Part shown: piece after piece, positions 58,220 through 64,000 of the stretch | Layout: each line of letters opens with the position of its first letter | Position numbering within the stretch: position 1 is the first letter of the stretch | DNA from: Siphonodentalium dalli | Lineage: Eukaryota; Mollusca; Scaphopoda; Gadilida; Siphonodentaliidae | Reading direction: 5' to 3' | DNA length: 64,000 nucleotides | NCBI GenBank assembly: GCA_032622095.1 | Contig: CP136065.1 | Location: 65,399,031 to 65,463,030, forward strand | The notes under the pieces: model-generated | Database searches by the model: none | The model's input: only the letters and a program-made list of their open reading frames with translations | Told to the model about the DNA's origin: nothing | Program-made: the position numbers and the translations under genes

Positions 58220-58619
58220 TTAACCCTTTACCCAACAAACCGGCCAAAAACGGCCAAATAAAGCTGCAACAGCCTAAATTATCTTGGGTCTGTCTCAATA
58301 AAACCATACAAATATGGATATCATTGGAACCGGCTTATTGACCACATTGTGGTGGTTACAGTTATGCCCTGTGCCAATGCATTCTCTTATATATGCGAGT
58401 CGACCATAGGTCGCCTCGCATATATAAGAGAATGCATTGGCCTAAAATAATCCTTTTTTTAACACTTTTTACCATTTTTTCTTACATTCTTTAACAATTT
58501 TATAATTTTTAATGTGTTAAGCCAATGCATTCTCTTATATATGCGAGGCGACCTATGGTCGACTCGCATATATAAGAGAATGCATTGGCACAGGGCCGTT
58601 CTGTTGGGTAAAGGGTTAA
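58220..58619. mobile_element. TTAA element family C, copy 2
   Basis: Same length and order as 55209-55608, including TTAA on both sides. Only a handful of single-base differences are visible across 400 bases, so the two copies are recent relatives. Confidence 0.85.
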
Positions 58620-58731
58620 CCAGTTAGTCAATTATTTTTACAATATGTGAAAAAAAGTTGTAGAATGGGTTTGTAAACCAAGCTATTAAATTGCGGTGGC
58701 CTTACATTTAACCTACCATTCGATATGGCTT

Positions 58732-58938
58732 TCTAGCTGGCACATCCACCTCATGGCTGGCTCGTCTGCCTCTCTGGCCCAGCACATCCACGGCTGGCTT
58801 GTCTGCCTCTCTGGCCCAGCACATCCACTTCATGGCTGGCTTGTCTGCCTCTCTGGCCCAGCACATCCACTTCATGGCTGGCTTGTCTGCCTCTCTGGCC
58901 CAGCAAATCCACTTCATGGCTGGCTTGTCTGCCTCTCT
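58732..58938. repeat. 42-bp minisatellite
   Basis: The unit 'ttcatggctggcttgtctgc' + 'ctctctggcccagcacatccac' is repeated about five times with minor changes. The 42-base length is a multiple of three, so both strands stay open (HPLHGWLVCLSGPA on +; CWAREADKPAMKWM on -). I see no reason to call it a gene. Confidence 0.8.
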
Positions 58939-59185
58939 AAATTAATGTCACTTTTGTTTTTCACCATTTTTTAAATGGAATAAATCAAAACTTTGATAAA
59001 TTAGATTTTACATGTTGTTGTAAATGGAGGTCTGGAACCCTGAATACATCTTTAATGACAAAAGATGTCAAAATATCAGTTCAGCATTATTCTTGATATC
59101 AAGCTTATCCTGTGAAGAAAGTCGGATAGCGGTCCAAAAAGCCGCTATCTCTGTTAATTCCAGTTTTATGTATATTTAGTCGACA

Positions 59186-59690
59186 TATAACCTTACTGCA
59201 AATTGGATGATTTCATATTCCTTTATTAATCAGGCTGAATTTATGTTCAATTATAAATTGTTAATGAAAATTTTACGATTTCATATCTTTTTTTTATTAA
59301 TTATATGTTCAAATATATTTAGTAACTGTTACAACTTATAACCTCACTGAAAATTTTATGATTTCATATTTCTTGATTAATCAGGCTGGATTAATCATAC
59401 GTTCAAATGAAACTTGTGAACCAAAATTTGGTGATTTCATACTTTTTGATCAGTCACAATTATGTTAAAATATATTTTTTAACTCTTACAATTTATAACC
59501 TCACTGAAAATTGGATGATTTCATATTTCTTGATTAATCAGGCTGAAATAATGTTTTGTTCGAATAACTTATTGTTAAAAAAATTATGATTTCATATGTT
59601 TTATTAATCATGTCTGTTTTCAAAAAATTGTTTAACTGTTGTAACTTATAACCTCACTGAAAATTTGATTATGTAATATATCTTGATAAA
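59186..59690. repeat. ~154-bp tandem (satellite-like) repeat
   Basis: 'ataacctcactgaaaatt' with 'gatgatttcatatttcttga' and 'ttaatcaggctg' recurs at 59186, 59338, 59495 and 59648, spacing 152-157 bases. Diverged copies, AT-rich. Confidence 0.7.
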
Positions 59691-59771
59691 GGGAGACTGT
59701 GCTAAAATATTGTTGGTTTCTACATACTCTGCTTTGTAGAAAAAGGTAACCAGATTTCCATTATTTGACTA

Positions 59772-59965
59772 TACAGTAATGCTCTAAGTAATCAACTTCT
59801 TAACCACAGCAGAATTATGGGTAATTATGGAAAAATTACCCATTATTCTGCTCTCCCCGAGAGCTTTCCGATGAATGGCAACAAGCCATATTTCCGACTA
59901 AATCCTGAAAAGTTATCCATAATTCTGCTGGGGTTAAGAAGTCGATTACATAGAGCATTACTGTA
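59772..59965. mobile_element. Foldback MITE family D, partly deleted
   Basis: TACAGTAATGCTCTAAGTAA and ATGTAGAGCATTACTGTA-like ends (right end 'tacatagagcattactgta'), with the right arm complete and the left arm shortened. The GCTCTAA variant is shared with 61893. Confidence 0.75.
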
Positions 59966-60450
59966 TGTTGACTACGAAGTAATGTAACAGATGGCAGATA
60001 AGCTGGAATGCGAACAATGAACACATGTCATCTAAATATTTATATTCAAGCAAATGTATAAAATAAATGTTATTTTATATGCATAACAGTCCCAGATACT
60101 CATTAACTTTATTGTATTGTCAGTGAGTGGCCTGAATTCAAGACCTGTATCAACATAATTTTTACACAATGTGTGCCACCTTTTGCCCAATCCACTTTCC
60201 GTCAGTTAATTTGGTTATGTCTTGTACATTGAAATTTTGTAACTTTTATTTTAAGATAACCTGTTAACCTTCTTCGCCTCAAATTAGTTATTTTCACTTA
60301 CCAGGCCAAAAAATACTTGCAAAACAACCATTCATATCACACAGGCATCTTGAAAACCCATGAGATTATCAGTAAGTTATACGTAAAAAACAATCACAAA
60401 AGCTCATAATCGAGAACGCTCTTTACTATTTACCCGCCTCTTTAGGGTTA

Positions 60451-61105
60451 TGAATATAGTGTGTCTGACCACAGGTGCCTGTAACGCGCTCTGCTGCCCG
60501 CCCCCCTTTTGCACTGCCCATATATGCCGCTTCTATATACGCGCCTGCTTCACGTTAATGGTACTATAATAAGGTCCTTATTATAGTACCATTAACGTGA
60601 AGCAGGCGCGTATATAGAAGCTGCGTATATGGGCAGTGCAAAAGGGGGCAGGCAGCGGAGCACGTTACAGGCCCCTGTGGTCTGACATTTACAGAATGAG
60701 GTCCCCAGAGGATGAGTTTAGTGACAGGATATGAACAGTAGGCTAGCATCACCAAATTCACCCTCTGGGAACCTCATTCTACTTAATAGGCCTCAACTGC
60801 TATGGGAGACCTAGGATCAGATTGAAGTTCCCCAGTTGAAGTTGATGTTCACCCATTAGTCTCCTCGATTATTCATTTTATCTTCTGCAAATTAGGGGAT
60901 ATAGAAACTCAACAGAATGGAAAAAGTAACTAAAAATAATGTTAATTTGAGACGATAGATACTTCACAGAATATGAGCCCTAAGCAGAATGAGGTCCCCA
61001 AAGGGTGAATTTAGTGATGTTAGCCCACTGTGTGGGATAGCATCACTAAATTCATCCTCTGGGAACCTCATTCTGCAAATGTCAGACACACTAAATCCAG
61101 GCTTG
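60451..61105. mobile_element. MITE family A with a nested palindrome
   Basis: Left terminus 'tgaatatagtgtgtctgac', then the foreign palindrome 60470-60679, then 'gtctgacatttacagaatga' and the rest of a full-length copy to 'actaaatccaggcttg'. Confidence 0.75.
60470..60679. mobile_element. 210-bp perfect-ended palindromic MITE with 7-bp duplication
   Basis: CACAGGTGCCTGTAACG and CGTTACAGGCCCCTGTG are the inverted ends. The arms pair almost throughout (gtgaagcaggcgcgtatata and complement) around the centre aaggtcctt. GTCTGAC of the host MITE is duplicated on both sides (60463-60469, 60680-60686). Unlike other families here it is GC-rich. The superfamily is unclear: 7 bp is unusual, hAT gives 8 and Transib 5. 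Confidence 0.8.
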
Positions 61106-61892
61106 GTCACAGAAGCTCTTTATAGCAGACCATCATTGGAATTTTAGCTAGCCTTGCAAGCTGTAATCTGGCCATCAAAACCCTCCATTAATAGGCTCAT
61201 GGGTATGAACAAATTGTGGTTTCATGACGTTAAATCGGAGAGGGCATTATAAAAAATTGGTACATTTTCAATGACAGAAAATAATAAGATCCTACTCTTG
61301 AGACCATTAATAGGAGGTTTTGATCAGGTCAGATATTAACTTTTAAAAAGGAAGTTTTAACAGGATTTGTATTTTTTTCAGCCAAGCAAAAACTTGCTCA
61401 ATCATGATCTATTGTGATCCTTTTGGACGTATTTGATAATATGGTGGATTTTTGCAATGTCTGTGTGATGCAATATATGATGATTGCAAGTATTTAAAAT
61501 TATCTTCTGCCTGATAATTGAACAATTTGCATAGGAAGAATTATTTGGTGTATAATCTGACCCACGAAAAAAGACTCTAAACCATTATTTGAGATAAGGT
61601 AATTTCAGAGTTCTTCAATTTTGTGTGATGTTTAAGTTGTTATATATTAAGAAATTATATTTACAATTTGTAATTTTATTAAGGCCCTTCCAAACTGTGT
61701 CTGCCACGAGATACGCATGGCAACTGCATTTCTGCAGTGATGGTGTTTTCTGCCATTACTGATATGTATAATCACAATCCAAAACTGACCTAGACCGAAA
61801 ACTGATGTGCTTCCAGTGTCTTCGTTTTATACCGTCATTGCAAATGGTGGAATTTACTGAACAACTGCAAACAAAAACTCATGGAGTCATGG

Positions 61893-62047
61893 TACAGTAA
61901 TGCTCTAATTAATCAACTCCTTAACCACAGCAGAATCCCCGAGAGCTTTCCGATGAATGGCAACAAGCCATATTTCCGACTAAATCCTGAAAAGTTACCC
62001 ATAATTCTGCTGTGGTTAAGGAGTTGATTAATTAGAGCATTACTGTA
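61893..62047. mobile_element. Foldback MITE family D, internally deleted
   Basis: TACAGTAATGCTCTAATTAA and TTAATTAGAGCATTACTGTA are intact. The left arm is cut after 'ccacagcagaat' and continues at 'ccccgagagctttccgatga'. Confidence 0.8.
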
Positions 62048-62049
62048 CT

Positions 62050-63300
62050 TGCGATACGCCATGTGCAAACACTCATTGCCTCCAGTATGTTCTAATTCGA
62101 AGAATTGTGGGGCATGACGTGCCGCAAACGTCGCGTGGAAGGGCCTTTATATGATTGAGTCATGGAGAAATGATTGTGTAAACAACGGTTGTGCATTATA
62201 ATTTAATTGACGTGTTGAGTCCCAGTCGCACTTTTAATATTCACTTCAGATCTAGTCAGTACATTGATAACTGGATTCCTGGTGATGGGTAGCTTCATGA
62301 TTCCCATTCATTCATTTGTAGGGAAGTTCAGCTAATAACTTCCACAAACGCTCTAAGGCTGGTTGCTGAAATTATTATCTACACATAGCCTGTGTGTTAC
62401 ACTGAATCCTGTTTCATGATAGGTCAATTGCAAATTGGATCATGCATTTTAATCCCGACCAATAAAACACACCATAACATGAACCGACGTTATATCTTGG
62501 TGACCTGGATGATTAAAAATAAGGGCGGCGTTGGCGGTGGTATGCTGTTAAAATATTCACCTTCGTCAAAAACCAACATAAACAGAAAGAATAGTAAAAT
62601 ATAGACAGACATTATTCTTACACCAATCAGAAATATGGCATAAACAGTATGTTATTGTAAAAAAAAATTCCTTTGTTATGTAAACAAAAGCAAAAAACGT
62701 TATGTTACCTGGCTTTTGTTTAGATCTGGATATGGTAAACATAAAGAGAGTTATTTGTTACTGTTTTCCTGATATGGAAATAATAAAAAGCGTTTATATC
62801 ATTTGTGTGTGATTAACCAATAGAATTGCGCTGTATTATGTAAACAGAAGCACAACTTCTGTAACAAGAGCAGCCTCTTGTTTACATACACCACCGTACA
62901 ATATACTATTTATGCGCTGATTATGTTTGGCATATGAACAAAACTATATATATTTTAATATTCCTTCTGTTGATGGTGATTTGAACAAATATAAATATTT
63001 CTGCAATAATAACTGGGGATGTTTTTAAGTGCGCGTCCATAGACTAATCGATCAATAATTCATAGGTAGAATATTGTGCTAACTTACAATGATGCATGGC
63101 ATAATATCCAAACTGCAGACAGATTTCAGGGAAGAAAAATCAGCTGAGTTATAGAATTTAATAAAGAAAAAACTAAATGAATATAAGATATGAATGCAGT
63201 GTCAGTGTGTTTTATTGAGGGGTATGTCGTTGTGAAAATATTCTACTTTTAGTCATTGTGTCTGAAATTTCCAAATAAACAGGTCAAGCATGGAATTTCC
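62050..63300. other. No gene recognised
   Basis: AT-rich and without repeats that I can assign. Confidence 0.35.
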
Positions 63301-63364
63301 AACTGTTGAATATATCAACTAATGTTTGGGGAGGGGGTGAGACACACTCACACCCCCTATGCAT

Positions 63365-63465
63365 ATTCGGGAGATCCTGGATGACTCTATACATGGTTAG
63401 GAGATCCTGGTTTACTTTATGATTGTTTGGAGACCATGGGTGACAATTGGGAGATCCTGGGTCAC
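63365..63465. repeat. Short 'ggagatcctgg' tandem
   Basis: 'gggagatcctggatgact', 'aggagatcctggtttact', 'ggagaccatgggtgac' and 'gggagatcctgggtcac' follow each other about every 20-30 bases. Confidence 0.5.
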
Positions 63466-63469
63466 CTTT

Positions 63470-64000
63470 AAATTATGCACAAATCCAAGCGACAATGAAC
63501 AATTCAGTTGTAGTACATGCATGTGTCATGTGAAATGTGACTGGGACTTCAATTTGTTAATTAATAATAATTGGGTTTTCTTTTTCTTTTTTTTCGGTGC
63601 TTTATATGAGAATTGCATAAATTTTCATTCATATCTCAAATTCCAAAGATTTTAATCCTTTGTGTATATGCTAGATATGTAATATTGTTGAATTGTCCAT
63701 GATTTATGAAATGTATTAGCAGGGTTATCTGGCGATGTCCAGGTTGAAAATCAAAGGGACCAAAGGAGTTTGAAGTGGGTTCATGCGAAATAACATAAGA
63801 GTCTGTAAAACAACTATCAACAACAAAAACATGAACAAATATATTGACTTTGTTATTATTTAATTTCTATTAATAACCCTCCAATATTCAGATTTTGCAT
63901 GTCAAAACCCATTGGTATGTAAACATTACTGTTACAGTAGAATTACTGATAAAAGTCCAATTGATCCCATAATATACCAAAGTATAATCAAACATTGATA
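63470..64000. other. No gene recognised
   Basis: AT-rich with no conserved frame. The window ends without a visible boundary. Confidence 0.35.

Noticed and set aside
61381-61560. Possible 3'UTR exon after 'tttttttcag' with several ATGA motifs
   Set aside because: No stem pairs around any ATGA with a downstream GA core, so neither the exon nor a SECIS is supported.

Overview
The window looks like gene-poor, AT-rich DNA from an invertebrate animal nuclear genome, most likely a mollusc or another lophotrochozoan. The basis is multi-kilobase introns with animal splice signals, a selenoprotein that uses an in-frame UGA, non-LTR retrotransposons, many MITE families, and dispersed repeats with runs of GGACGGAC that end in an AGCT-type foldback, a repeat style I associate with mollusc genomes. 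The phylum is inferred from memory; no database was searched.

The one confident host gene is a methionine-R-sulfoxide reductase B1 (MSRB1/SelR) on the + strand. Exon 1 is at 32210-32264, exon 2 at 40795-40946 and exon 3 at 45496-45614. The deduced protein is 107 residues with selenocysteine (UGA, 45574-45576) at position 96. Intron 1 is 8.5 kb and appears to be of the rare GC-AG class. Intron 2 is 4.5 kb. A strong donor two bases after the stop codon implies a further 3'UTR exon, which should hold the SECIS element; I could not find it in the window.

Layout. 0.5-3.4 kb: a broken copy of a multi-copy invertebrate gene that looks transposon-derived, with a Cys-rich C-terminal tail. 3.5-12.2 kb: MITE copies and a 329-bp tandem repeat carrying a tRNA-like unit. 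13.2-14.3 kb: a non-autonomous hAT element with perfect 8-bp target duplications. 17-24 kb: dense MITEs and dispersed repeats. 24.8-25.9 kb: a non-autonomous Helitron. 27.7-29.0 kb: a second hAT-type element with a Harbinger MITE nested in it. 32.2-45.6 kb: MSRB1, with two 5'-truncated LINEs, a coding-like unknown relic, MITEs, a Harbinger element and an internal segmental duplication in its introns. 45.6-64 kb: repeats, two near-identical 400-bp TTAA elements, minisatellites and large stretches without recognisable genes.

Apart from MSRB1, nearly everything that can be named is mobile DNA. At least nine non-autonomous families are present. Their target duplications (TA, TTA, TTAA, 7 bp, 8 bp, and A/T for the Helitron) imply past activity of Tc1/mariner, Harbinger, piggyBac-like, hAT-like and Helitron machinery, none of which is encoded intact here.
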